From: JADLGH01 sp964586675
Lineage (GTDB): Bacteria > Desulfobacterota_D > UBA1144 > Nemesobacterales > UBA2774
Assembly: GCA_964586675.1 (NCBI GenBank)
Contig: CAZPHQ010000012.1
Coordinates: 1 to 64,000, forward strand
Direction: 5' to 3'
Length of the DNA stretch: 64,000 nt
The notes under the pieces are model-generated. The model worked only from the letters and a program-made list of their open reading frames with translations. It had not been told where the DNA came from and made no database searches. The stretch's first letter is position 1. Every line of letters begins with the position of its first letter. Both the position numbers and the translations under genes were made by a program. Shown here in pieces: positions 40,702 to 48,936 of the stretch.

Positions 40702-41709
40702 ATGTCTATCAAGGTTGGGATTAACGGGTTCGGAAGAATCGGGAGGCACGTGCTCCGTATAGGGCTCGAAAGGGAAGGCCTCGAATTCGTGGGGATCAAC
40801 GATATTTCCGATTCCAAAACGCTTGCCCACCTTTTTAAATACGATTCCGTATTCGGCCCATACAAAGGAGATGTGAAATCCGAAAACGGACATATAATTG
40901 TAGATGGAAAGGCTATAAGGGTATTCACGGAGAGGGATCCGAAGAACATACCGTGGCAGGATACGGGGGCCGAGATCATCGCCGAAGCAAGCGGCGTTTT
41001 CCGTTCGAGGGAAGCCGCGGCGGCGCACCTGGGCGGCACCGTGAAGAAAGTAGTGATCACGGCGCCGGCTAAAGGCAAGGTGGATTTCACGACGGTGCTC
41101 GGGACCAACGAAGGCGAATACAGCCCGGATTTCGACATCATATCCAACGCCTCGTGCACGACAAACTGTTTTGCAATGATCGTAAAAGTGCTTCACGAAA
41201 ATTTCGGAATAAAGAGGGGTGAGATGACGACCATCCACTCCTACACGAACGACCAGCAGATACTGGACGCCCCGCATAAGGATTTAAGACGTGCAAGGGC
41301 GGCGGCACTCTCGATAATACCGACCAGCACGGGCGCCGCGAGCGCGATAGAGATAATCTACCCTGTGCTCAAGGGCAAGCTGAGCTCCGTGTCGATGAGG
41401 GTCCCCACGGCGGATGTTTCGGTCGTCGACTTCACCTGTGAAGTGGAGAAAAACACGACACCGGAAGAGGTCAACGAAAAATTCAGGGAGGCCGCCTCGG
41501 GCGAGCTTAAAGGGTATCTCAGGTACGTCGACGAAGAGCTGGTGTCGTCAGATTTCATAGGCGACCCGCACTCGGCGATACTCGATTCCCAGCTGACTTC
41601 TGTTGTGGAAGGCAATCTCGTAAAGGTAATAGGCTGGTACGACAACGAATACGGCTACTCGTCGCGGGTCGTCGACCTCATCGAGTACATAGGAGAAAGG
41701 CTAAAATGA
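40702..41709 (+). CDS. gap: Glyceraldehyde-3-phosphate dehydrogenase, type I
   Basis: A 335-residue GAPDH. The Rossmann loop KVGINGFGRIGRHVLR, the acidic Asp34 in GINDISD that favours NAD over NADP, the catalytic Cys152 in SNASCTTNC and the catalytic histidine in TIHSYTNDQQILD are all visible. It oxidises glyceraldehyde-3-phosphate in glycolysis or runs in reverse in gluconeogenesis. The stop overlaps the ATG of pgk by four bases (ATGA), so the two are coupled; fbaB follows. Confidence 0.96.
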   Translation: MSIKVGINGFGRIGRHVLRIGLEREGLEFVGINDISDSKTLAHLFKYDSVFGPYKGDVKSENGHIIVDGKAIRVFTERDPKNIPWQDTGAEIIAEASGVFRSREAAAAHLGGTVKKVVITAPAKGKVDFTTVLGTNEGEYSPDFDIISNASCTTNCFAMIVKVLHENFGIKRGEMTTIHSYTNDQQILDAPHKDLRRARAAALSIIPTSTGAASAIEIIYPVLKGKLSSVSMRVPTADVSVVDFTCEVEKNTTPEEVNEKFREAASGELKGYLRYVDEELVSSDFIGDPHSAILDSQLTSVVEGNLVKVIGWYDNEYGYSSRVVDLIEYIGERLK

Positions 41710-42926
41710 GCAAGCTTGTGATATCCGACCTCCCCGATTCGACATACAAGGACAAGCGCGTCTTTGTAAGGGTCGACTTCAACGTGCCCATAAGGGACGG
41801 GAAGATAAGCGAGGATTACAGGATCAGAAGGGTAATCCCGACGATCGACTATCTGGTCGAAAGGAAGGCCAGGATAATACTCGGCTCCCATCTCGGGAGG
41901 CCGAAGGGCATAGTGATGCCCGAGCTTTCATTGAAGCCCATAGCGGACCGCCTCTCGGAGCTCCTCGGAAAGTCGGTGAAGTTCACCGGCAAGGTGACGG
42001 GCCCCGAGGTCAAGGAGTCCATAGATTCTCTCGGCGCGGGAGAGGTCATGCTTCTCGAAAACCTCCGGTTCCACCAGGAAGAAACGGACAACGATCCAAA
42101 GTTCGCGAAAACGCTTTCGTCATACGCGGACATTTACGTTAACGACGCTTTCGGCACCTCTCACAGAAAACACGCCTCGACATATGGCATGGCCGCCAAT
42201 TTCGAGATCAAGGTGGCCGGCTTTCTGGTAAGCAGGGAGCTCAAGTTCCTGAGCCGCCTCCGCGAAAACCCGGACCGACCGTTCATAGTCATAGTCGGCG
42301 GCGGCAAGATCAAGGACAAGATACACGCGCTTCAGAGCCTCATAGACAAGGCCGACAAGGTCCTCCTCGGAGGGGGCGTAGCATACACGTTCTTAAAGGC
42401 CAAGGGCGTAAAGATAGGCAATTCGATAGTAGAGGACGACCAGGTGGACTGGGCGAAGGACGCCCTCGCCAAGTACGGGAAAAAGATATTCCTCCCCGTC
42501 GATCACGTCGTATCCAACAGCCTCGAAAAGAGAAAGAACAGCATGGTAGTGGACGGCTCCATACCCGACGACCTTCAGGGCTTCGACATAGGCCCCAAGA
42601 CGGCGGCGAAATATAACCACCAGATAAAGGGCACGGGCTCCATATTCTGGAGCGGCCCGATGGGCGTGTTCGAGGTCGCCGACTTCTCGGCGGGGACGAC
42701 GCAGGTCGCAAGAACGGTTGCGCTCGCAACGTGGCGAGGCGCGACGACTGTTGTCGGCGGCGGCGAGACGATAGCCTCGATAAGGAAGGCCGAGGTTCTC
42801 GATTCCGAGATCACGCACATATCGACCGGCGGCGGGGCGCTTCTCGAATTCCTCGGGGGCGACGAGCTCCCCGGAATCTCCATACTCAACGACAGGGAAG
42901 AGCGCATATCTCTCGTCGCCAATTGA
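41706..42926 (+). CDS. pgk: Phosphoglycerate kinase
   Basis: A 406-residue two-domain kinase moving phosphate between 1,3-bisphosphoglycerate and ADP. RVFVRVDFNVPIRDGKI is the N-terminal signature; LGSHLGRPKG, NDAFGTSHRKHAS, VIVGGGKIKDKI, FWSGPMGVFEV and GGGETIASI are PGK hallmarks. It is slightly longer than typical bacterial PGK but shows no extra domain. Its start overlaps the gap stop as ATGA. No tpiA follows; the next gene is a class I aldolase after about 105 bases. Confidence 0.96.
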   Translation: MSKLVISDLPDSTYKDKRVFVRVDFNVPIRDGKISEDYRIRRVIPTIDYLVERKARIILGSHLGRPKGIVMPELSLKPIADRLSELLGKSVKFTGKVTGPEVKESIDSLGAGEVMLLENLRFHQEETDNDPKFAKTLSSYADIYVNDAFGTSHRKHASTYGMAANFEIKVAGFLVSRELKFLSRLRENPDRPFIVIVGGGKIKDKIHALQSLIDKADKVLLGGGVAYTFLKAKGVKIGNSIVEDDQVDWAKDALAKYGKKIFLPVDHVVSNSLEKRKNSMVVDGSIPDDLQGFDIGPKTAAKYNHQIKGTGSIFWSGPMGVFEVADFSAGTTQVARTVALATWRGATTVVGGGETIASIRKAEVLDSEITHISTGGGALLEFLGGDELPGISILNDREERISLVAN

Positions 42927-43032
42927 AGGCCGTGTTAAGCGGACTTTCGTTCGGGGAGAATTTATTTTAAACTTCTCGCAGTCTCTGGCAAAGCTGTATC
43001 GGCTACCTCAAAAAAAATCAACGGAGTGCAAA

Positions 43033-44118
43033 ATGGCAAAAGTGAAGAGTACGGGAGGGATAGATTCGATAACGAAGCTACTCGGAAACGAGGCCGACTA
43101 CCTTCTCGACCACAAGTGTAAAACAGTACCCAAGAGCCAGCTCCATCTCCCCGGCCCCGATTTCGTCGACCGCATTTTCATTCCTTCAGACAGGCCGAAT
43201 TCCGTTCTCCGTAACCTCCAGCTCATGTACAACACGGGCAGGCTCGCGGGAACGGGCTACATGTCGATACTCCCTGTCGACCAGGGTATAGAGCATTCGG
43301 CCGGAGCGTCATTTGCACCCAACCCGATTTACTTCGACCCGGAGAATATTGTGAAGCTCGCTATCGAGGGCGGCTGTAACGCCGTCGCCTCTACTCTCGG
43401 CGTTCTCGGCTCGGTCTCCAGAAAATACGCGCACAAGATCCCGTTCCTCGTGAAGCTTAACCACAACGAGCTTTTGACGTATCCCAACAAATTCGACCAG
43501 ATAATGTTCGCCAACGTCGACCAGGCGTATCAAATGGGCGCAGTTGCCGTCGGCGCGACGATATACTTCGGCTCCGAGGAGAGCGACCGACAGATACAGG
43601 AGGTGAGCGAAGCATTCTCCTACGCCCACACGCTCGGGCTTGTGACAGTCCTCTGGGCCTATCTCCGTAACGCGGCGTTTAAAACGGAGAAGGTCGACTA
43701 CGACCTTTCCGCCGACCTTACGGGACAGGCGAACCACATAAGCGCCACGATAGAAGCCGACATCGTAAAGCAGAAGCAGGCCGAGAACAACGGCGGATTC
43801 CTCGCCCTTAAATTCGGGAAGACCGACCCCAGGGTTTATTCCAAGCTCACGACGGAGCACCCCGTGGACCTCACGCGCTACCAGGTCGTTAACTGCTACA
43901 TGGGACGCGCAAGCCTGATCAATTCCGGCGGCGCTTCGACTGGCAGCGACCAGGACGACCTGGCACAGGCTGTAAGAACCGCCGTCATAAACAAGCGCGC
44001 GGGCGGCATGGGCCTCATTACCGGGCGGAAATCCTTCCAGAAGTCGATGAAGGAAGGGGTCGAGATACTGAACGCCGTTCAGAACGTCTACCTCTGCGAA
44101 GAAGTCTCGATAGCCTGA
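43033..44118 (+). CDS. fbaB: Fructose-bisphosphate aldolase class I (FbaB/DhnA type)
   Basis: A 361-residue Schiff-base aldolase of the archaeal/E. coli FbaB type. GYMSILPVDQGIEHSAGASFA and VKLNHNELLTYPN with a candidate Schiff-base lysine are family features; INSGGASTGSDQDDLAQAVRTAVINKRAGGMGLITGRK forms the phosphate-binding end. It joins gap and pgk to give three successive reactions of lower glycolysis or gluconeogenesis in one strand run. Such class I enzymes often serve the gluconeogenic direction, but direction here is inference. Confidence 0.92.
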   Translation: MAKVKSTGGIDSITKLLGNEADYLLDHKCKTVPKSQLHLPGPDFVDRIFIPSDRPNSVLRNLQLMYNTGRLAGTGYMSILPVDQGIEHSAGASFAPNPIYFDPENIVKLAIEGGCNAVASTLGVLGSVSRKYAHKIPFLVKLNHNELLTYPNKFDQIMFANVDQAYQMGAVAVGATIYFGSEESDRQIQEVSEAFSYAHTLGLVTVLWAYLRNAAFKTEKVDYDLSADLTGQANHISATIEADIVKQKQAENNGGFLALKFGKTDPRVYSKLTTEHPVDLTRYQVVNCYMGRASLINSGGASTGSDQDDLAQAVRTAVINKRAGGMGLITGRKSFQKSMKEGVEILNAVQNVYLCEEVSIA

Positions 44119-44247
44119 GTCCATCCATTCAGGACCACTCCACTTATCGCCGCGGAGCCGCATTATTACCCGCGCAGGGGATTCCTACACTATTTTCGCC
44201 GCCGGATTTATAATTGAGTGCGGGCGGGTAAGCGCCAGCACCTCGCT

Positions 44248-45387
44248 ATGAACTGGAAAACAGAAGGGCTCAAAAGGATCGACGGCATACTCGGCGGCAT
44301 TGCGTGCGGAGCTTCGAGGCTTCTTGTAAGCCCGAGGAAAGGCTTTCGTGACCCCTCCCCTAAAATACTCGTTATAAGGCCGGGGGGGATAGGCGACGCC
44401 GTACTTCTTTACCCCGCGCTCGCGGCGTTGAGACAGGAATTCCCCGGCTCTATAGTTCACGTTCTCGCCGAGAAGAGAAACGCCGGGATACTCACCGGCT
44501 GTCCCTACATCGACAGCGTTCTCCTCTACGACACCTCACCGCTTAAAACGCTATCCGCTGTTATAAAAGAGGGATACGGCATCGTAATAGACACGGAGCA
44601 GTGGCACCGCATGACGGCCGCGCTCACTTATCTCACGCGCGCCGCCGTGAGGGCGGGTTTCGCTACTAACGACGAGAGGGCGAGGCAGTTCACGCATCCG
44701 GTCACACACAGGCGGGAAGACTACGAGGCCCAAAGCTTTTTAAATCTTGTCTCGGCAGTTACGGGAAAGGAATACACGTTCGATGAGGACAAACCGTTTC
44801 TGCCGGTCGACCGTAATAAATACGCCGGGGCCGTTTCGATGGTCGAGGAATTTAAAAGCGGTAAAAGCGGAACCGTCGGCGTATTCACCGGCGCAACCGT
44901 GAAAGAAAGAAGGTGGGGCACGGAAAAATTCGCCGCTCTCTCGAAGGCGCTTTCGGAAGAAGGACTCGGCATAGTCCTCCTCGGCGGGCCGGGGGACATG
45001 GAAAGCTCTGCCGAGGTTAAAAAAGGTCTCGATTCTAAAAGCGTGCTCGACCTTACCGGAAAGACCTCGCTCATGGAAACGGCGGCGGTCATCTCCGTGC
45101 TCGAGGCGCTCGTCTCCGCCGATACCGGCCTCATGCACATCGCCTACGGCTCCGGCACACCGACCGTATCACTCTTCGGGGCAGGCATACAGGAAAAATG
45201 GGGCCCGCGTGGGAGGCGTAGCGTCATCGTAAACAAACACCTCCCCTGCAGCCCGTGTACAGAATTCGGATACACGCCTCCATGCCCGTACGGAGTCAAA
45301 TGCCTCCGCGAGATTGGCGTGGACGAAATGAAAGAGTCGGCGCTCAATCTTCTCTCCCTGACCGCTAAGAGCGCCTCCTCCGTTTAA
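44248..45387 (+). CDS. Glycosyltransferase family 9 (heptosyltransferase-like)
   Basis: A 379-residue GT9 protein. ILVIRPGGIGDAVLLYPALAALRQEFPGSIVHVLAEKRNA is the N-terminal signature, and ISVLEALVSADTGLMHIAYGSGTPTVSLFGAG is the nucleotide-sugar end. Near the C-terminus CSPCTEFGYTPPCPYGVKCLREI matches the cysteine-rich tail of many heptosyltransferases. It probably adds heptose or another sugar to LPS core. I use ATG 44248; a GTG frame opens at 44218. Its stop codon overlaps that of the convergent nitroreductase gene by four bases. Confidence 0.85.
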   Translation: MNWKTEGLKRIDGILGGIACGASRLLVSPRKGFRDPSPKILVIRPGGIGDAVLLYPALAALRQEFPGSIVHVLAEKRNAGILTGCPYIDSVLLYDTSPLKTLSAVIKEGYGIVIDTEQWHRMTAALTYLTRAAVRAGFATNDERARQFTHPVTHRREDYEAQSFLNLVSAVTGKEYTFDEDKPFLPVDRNKYAGAVSMVEEFKSGKSGTVGVFTGATVKERRWGTEKFAALSKALSEEGLGIVLLGGPGDMESSAEVKKGLDSKSVLDLTGKTSLMETAAVISVLEALVSADTGLMHIAYGSGTPTVSLFGAGIQEKWGPRGRRSVIVNKHLPCSPCTEFGYTPPCPYGVKCLREIGVDEMKESALNLLSLTAKSASSV

Positions 45388-46265
45388 ACACCCTTTTCTT
45401 CGAGCCCGAGCGGCACTTCGCCGTAGTAGATCGAGTCCTCTTCGTAAAGGGCCCTTATCTTGTCCTTCGGCATGTCGGGCATGTCTTCCTTGTAGCCGAA
45501 CATCCTGCATACGTGCCTGAGCTCCTCTTCCCTGCCGGGGAGCGGGTCCTTCGGCTGTATCATCATCTCGGCCATGAGCTCTTCCTTCACCGTCTGGTCT
45601 TCCTTTAGGGGGTTGCCGTAGGTGTTGTAGTGATAAAGCCTGTCGAAGCGCTTTCTCGGCCTCTGACCGGGCGTCTCCGCGGGATAGCCGACGGCCATGA
45701 TCCAGAGCGGAACTATATTCTCCGGCACGCCTAGCACCTTCGGAAATTCGGCGGGTTTTCTGCCGGTCGCAAGGAGGCAGCACCCGAGCCCGAGCTCTGT
45801 CGCCGCGAGGAGCGAGTTCGCTATCGCCTGCCCTGCCTCGACCCTTAAAAGGTCCTCCGCTTTCTCCCTCGGAAAGCTCATGAGGCGGGGATACGTGGTC
45901 TCTGTCAGAATCTTGTACGTCCAGCCGTGGGCAGCTGTGATGGCTCTCGCCGGGAACAGGACGGCGAAGGACTCTACAAGTTCTTTATACCAGGCGTCCA
46001 TATTCACGAGCCACGCGATTACTATCGGCGCTGTCCGGAGCTGTATCTCGTTGAACGTCGATGCGCACTGAATGAGCTCCTCGAATTTATCGGCCGGGTA
46101 GGTCTTCTTCTCGATGACAATAGCCTCTGTCGAGCCGCAGTTGCCCTGGCACGACGCATGCCGCGCGGCCTGCAGCATGCGCTGTATCTTCCAGTCTTCG
46201 ACTTCCATCCAGGGCTTGAAGAATCTTATGCTCCTTCTGCTTCCTATAGCTTCCATAAGTTCCAT
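45384..46265 (-). CDS. Nitroreductase family protein, long form
   Basis: A 293-residue FMN-fold protein, longer than usual nitroreductases. SRRSIRFFKPWMEVEDWKIQRMLQAARHASCQGNCGSTEAIVI is the FMN-binding half. LRVEAGQAIANSLLAATELGLGCCLLATG and LWIMAVGYPAETPGQRPRKRFD form the other half. The extra C-terminal part (about 225-293) is charged and contains RHVCRMFGY, with no known domain. A GAGGT-type ribosome site precedes the ATG. Substrate is unknown. Its 3' end overlaps the convergent GT9 gene by four bases. Confidence 0.82.
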   Translation of the reverse strand: MELMEAIGSRRSIRFFKPWMEVEDWKIQRMLQAARHASCQGNCGSTEAIVIEKKTYPADKFEELIQCASTFNEIQLRTAPIVIAWLVNMDAWYKELVESFAVLFPARAITAAHGWTYKILTETTYPRLMSFPREKAEDLLRVEAGQAIANSLLAATELGLGCCLLATGRKPAEFPKVLGVPENIVPLWIMAVGYPAETPGQRPRKRFDRLYHYNTYGNPLKEDQTVKEELMAEMMIQPKDPLPGREEELRHVCRMFGYKEDMPDMPKDKIRALYEEDSIYYGEVPLGLEEKGV

Positions 46266-46435
46266 GATGCGTTACCTCCTGTAGTTGACGCTAATACACC
46301 ATTTAACAACACGAAACTTCCTTGTCAACATGGTCTTTCATTGCCGGAAAGCCGGGAGCCTCATTTTAAATCCCTCACGGCTGGGTTATTGTAATATCCG
46401 GGCGGTTCAGCGCCTCCCGGAAAGGGCAATAGCGT

Positions 46436-47203
46436 ATGGGCATAATCACTCTCATGACAGATTTCGGCTACGGCGATCACTACGCAGGAGTGATGAAGGG
46501 GGTTATAGCGGGCATTGATCCCTCTGCCATCGTTATAGATCTAACGCACGGTATAGAGAGCTATAGCTTAGCAGAGGCCGCGTTCAAGCTCTACGCCTCT
46601 TACGCCTACTTCCCGGAAGGAACTGTCCACGTCGCCGTGGTCGATCCCGGAGTCGGAAGCGCGAGAAGGGCACTAGCAGCAGAGTCCGGCGGCTACCGCT
46701 TCGTAGGACCCGATAACGGAATATTCTCGCTTATATTCGATAAGCGCGGCGTAGACTGTATTGTCGAGATAACGAACCCCGCATTCATGCTCCCTAACGT
46801 GAGCAGCACGTTTCACGGAAGGGACATATTCGCCCCGGCTGCGGCGCATCTTTCGAAGGGCGTAGCGCTCTCTGATTTAGGAGAAGGGCTCCAGTCTTAC
46901 GAAAGGCTCGATATTCCCCGGCAGGAAGAGGACGGCGACGTCATAACAGGTAAAGCCATATACGCAGACAGGTTCGGTAATCTCGTGACGAATATACCGG
47001 GGTTGCTTATTACAGCCAGGACGCGAGTATGCGTCGGGGATGTGATTATAAAACAGACCTCCGTCAGCTATGCCGGCGGGGAAAAAGGCGAGCTTTTGGC
47101 GATAGTCGGAAGCTCGGGATTCCTCGAAATCTCCCTTAACAAAGGCAGCGCCCTCGAATTTTTCGGGGGGAAGCTTCCCGCAGTGAAAATACTCAAAGGG
47201 TAA
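46436..47203 (+). CDS. SAM hydroxide adenosyltransferase (DUF62) family protein
   Basis: A 255-residue member of the DUF62/fluorinase-fold family, which hydrolyses S-adenosylmethionine to adenosine and methionine. ITLMTDFGYGDHYAGVMKGVI, DLTHGIESYSLAEAAF, VAVVDPGVGSARRALAAESGGYRFVGPDNGIFS and STFHGRDIFAPAAAHLSKG are core motifs; the Arg and His of the water-activating site (GSARR, FHGRD) are kept, so a hydrolase and not a halogenase is expected. The cell's reason for such an activity is unsettled. It is a single gene between opposing transcripts. Confidence 0.88.
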   Translation: MGIITLMTDFGYGDHYAGVMKGVIAGIDPSAIVIDLTHGIESYSLAEAAFKLYASYAYFPEGTVHVAVVDPGVGSARRALAAESGGYRFVGPDNGIFSLIFDKRGVDCIVEITNPAFMLPNVSSTFHGRDIFAPAAAHLSKGVALSDLGEGLQSYERLDIPRQEEDGDVITGKAIYADRFGNLVTNIPGLLITARTRVCVGDVIIKQTSVSYAGGEKGELLAIVGSSGFLEISLNKGSALEFFGGKLPAVKILKG

Positions 47204-47254
47204 ATGTATCCCGGGACTGTAGCGCCTGGAATAGAGAAAGTATCCGGCCCGGAT

Positions 47255-47716
47255 TCAGGCCTCCCACTCTATCCTGTACTTCCTGCCGTTGACCTCGAGC
47301 TCCCTGACGGACTTGTATGTGAAAATATTCTCCCAGAAATGGTCCTCGGGCTCCTTAATGCCTTCGCTCCCGAGCTTTTTTATCATCTGCCAGAAGGTGT
47401 TGTCGTCCGGAAGGTCGGGCAGGAGATCGAATAGCGTTGCGATGTCAGGCCGGTTCACGGGCTCTATCTTCTCCCAGCTGACCCAGTCCCTGCTTCGTTT
47501 TGATATAAAGAGCTTGTCGCCTGAATTGTTTAGAAGTGTCTGATTCAGCGTCCATGCGGGTATATATTCCGTGTAGTAGTAATCGAATGCGCTTTCGAGC
47601 ACGTCGCTCCATTTAAGCCTTACTACCCTCGAGCCGTCGGGCTCCGGTTCCGTCATGTTTAAAAATTGCCTTCTTATCATGTTTGCTCCGAAATCGGCCT
47701 CTTCGTATTTGCTCAT
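47255..47716 (-). CDS. Unknown protein, 153 residues
   Basis: I do not recognise this protein. It is soluble, with no signal peptide or membrane segment, and is rich in Trp, Tyr and acidic residues (FDYYYTEYIPAWTLNQTLL, DWVSWEKIEP, TFWQMIKKLG). It ends in KSVRELEVNGRKYRIEWEA, a beta-hairpin-like finish. Codon use resembles its neighbours, and the ATG frame is open through its full length, so it is probably real. It stands alone, convergent with the SAM hydrolase gene, with about 260 bases of AT-richer non-coding DNA upstream that contain its promoter and nothing else I could name. Confidence 0.6.
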   Translation of the reverse strand: MSKYEEADFGANMIRRQFLNMTEPEPDGSRVVRLKWSDVLESAFDYYYTEYIPAWTLNQTLLNNSGDKLFISKRSRDWVSWEKIEPVNRPDIATLFDLLPDLPDDNTFWQMIKKLGSEGIKEPEDHFWENIFTYKSVRELEVNGRKYRIEWEA

Positions 47717-47977
47717 ATGTATCTTCCGTCCTCACTCGTCCGCCAGACCCCCCCGATGTTTTCGTTTCATATATCTTGAAATAGATGGGAGCAAAAACTA
47801 TGCCAGAAGCCAGTTATTTCTAACTAACTGTAAACTATGTTCTTTTGTTCTATACGATAGTGATACTTCTTTTTGTCTTAACAATTTTCGTCACCGTGTT
47901 ATGCAATTCAGGGTATAGGTAATTGAAGATACCCAGGGCTTTATATGTGTTCAGCCGGGTTAAGGCGCCGCCGCTTT

Positions 47978-48919
47978 TCAACCGCCCGGGCGCGCATTCC
48001 CGCCGAATATCCGGTCGAGCCATTTTGTGACGGCTTCTCCGAGCGTTTCCTCGCACCCTTCGAAATCGTGTCCGGCGTCCAGATACAATGCGCTCGCGTC
48101 GCGGTTTCCCGCTTCGGTCGCGAGCCCCGCGAGGTCGGCCGCTTCGTCCGGCCTGAGGTCAGTGTCTTCGTGCCCCTGTATGAGGAGGAGCGGGATGTTT
48201 ATTCCCGTTATCTGCTTATAGCACTTGGCGGGCTCGGCCTCGGGCCCCGCGAGAAACCACCAGGTTTTATAGGTATACACCTCGGCGTGCTCGGGGTTAA
48301 GCGTTTCGCCCCGGGCCCTGTATATCACTACCGTCCTGTCTTCGGCAGTGTGCATCGGGTCGGGCTTCAGAGTTTCCTTAACACGCCTGTATATCTCGTC
48401 GTAGGAAGGGTTACTGCCGCATCTTTGCCACCTCCGCCTTACGGAATCGGGGTTCGAGTAGGGCGTGGAAACGGCGATCACGCCCTTAAGCGAAGGAAAC
48501 TTGGAAACGTCGCTCCGGAGGGACGCGTATCTGAGCACTATGCTCCCGCCGATGCTGTACCCCAAGAGCACGATGCTCGTGTAGCCGAGCTTCTTCAGAT
48601 AGACGATGGCGGCGTCGAGCTGCGGTATGGTGTCGTCGATTATCCCGTATCCGAAGAAGAGGCCGAACGTCGCGAGCCGCGTATTGATGCAGAGGGACGA
48701 ATAGCCCGCTCTCGCAAGCAGCGGGGGCAGAAATTTCTGCGAGCCTTCGAGGAAATTCCCTAAAAAGCCGTGGACGTGAATTACCACGGTCTCTCTTCCC
48801 TCTCCCCGGCGCGGGACTGTGCTTTTGTAGTAGAGAGCGTCGATCTTTCCCGCCCCGTAGGGTATGGAGATGAGCTCCTGCTCCATGAATTCCGGTATGT
48901 TCATATCCGGTATGTTCAT
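47978..48919 (-). CDS. Alpha/beta hydrolase
   Basis: A 313-residue alpha/beta-hydrolase-fold protein. VVIHVHGFLGNF is the oxyanion strand loop, LLGYSIGGSIVLRYAS the nucleophile elbow with Ser, LIQGHEDTDLRP the acid turn and LDAGHDFEG the catalytic histidine. The substrate is not evident. Its first codons are duplicated: ATGAACATACCGGA occurs twice in a row, giving MNIPD-MNIPE and two possible starts (48919 and 48904). It follows the CBM48-esterase gene after 17 bases on the same strand, suggesting an operon of two hydrolases. Confidence 0.8.
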   Translation of the reverse strand: MNIPDMNIPEFMEQELISIPYGAGKIDALYYKSTVPRRGEGRETVVIHVHGFLGNFLEGSQKFLPPLLARAGYSSLCINTRLATFGLFFGYGIIDDTIPQLDAAIVYLKKLGYTSIVLLGYSIGGSIVLRYASLRSDVSKFPSLKGVIAVSTPYSNPDSVRRRWQRCGSNPSYDEIYRRVKETLKPDPMHTAEDRTVVIYRARGETLNPEHAEVYTYKTWWFLAGPEAEPAKCYKQITGINIPLLLIQGHEDTDLRPDEAADLAGLATEAGNRDASALYLDAGHDFEGCEETLGEAVTKWLDRIFGGNARPGG

Positions 48920-48936
48920 ATATCGGCGCCGCGGCT

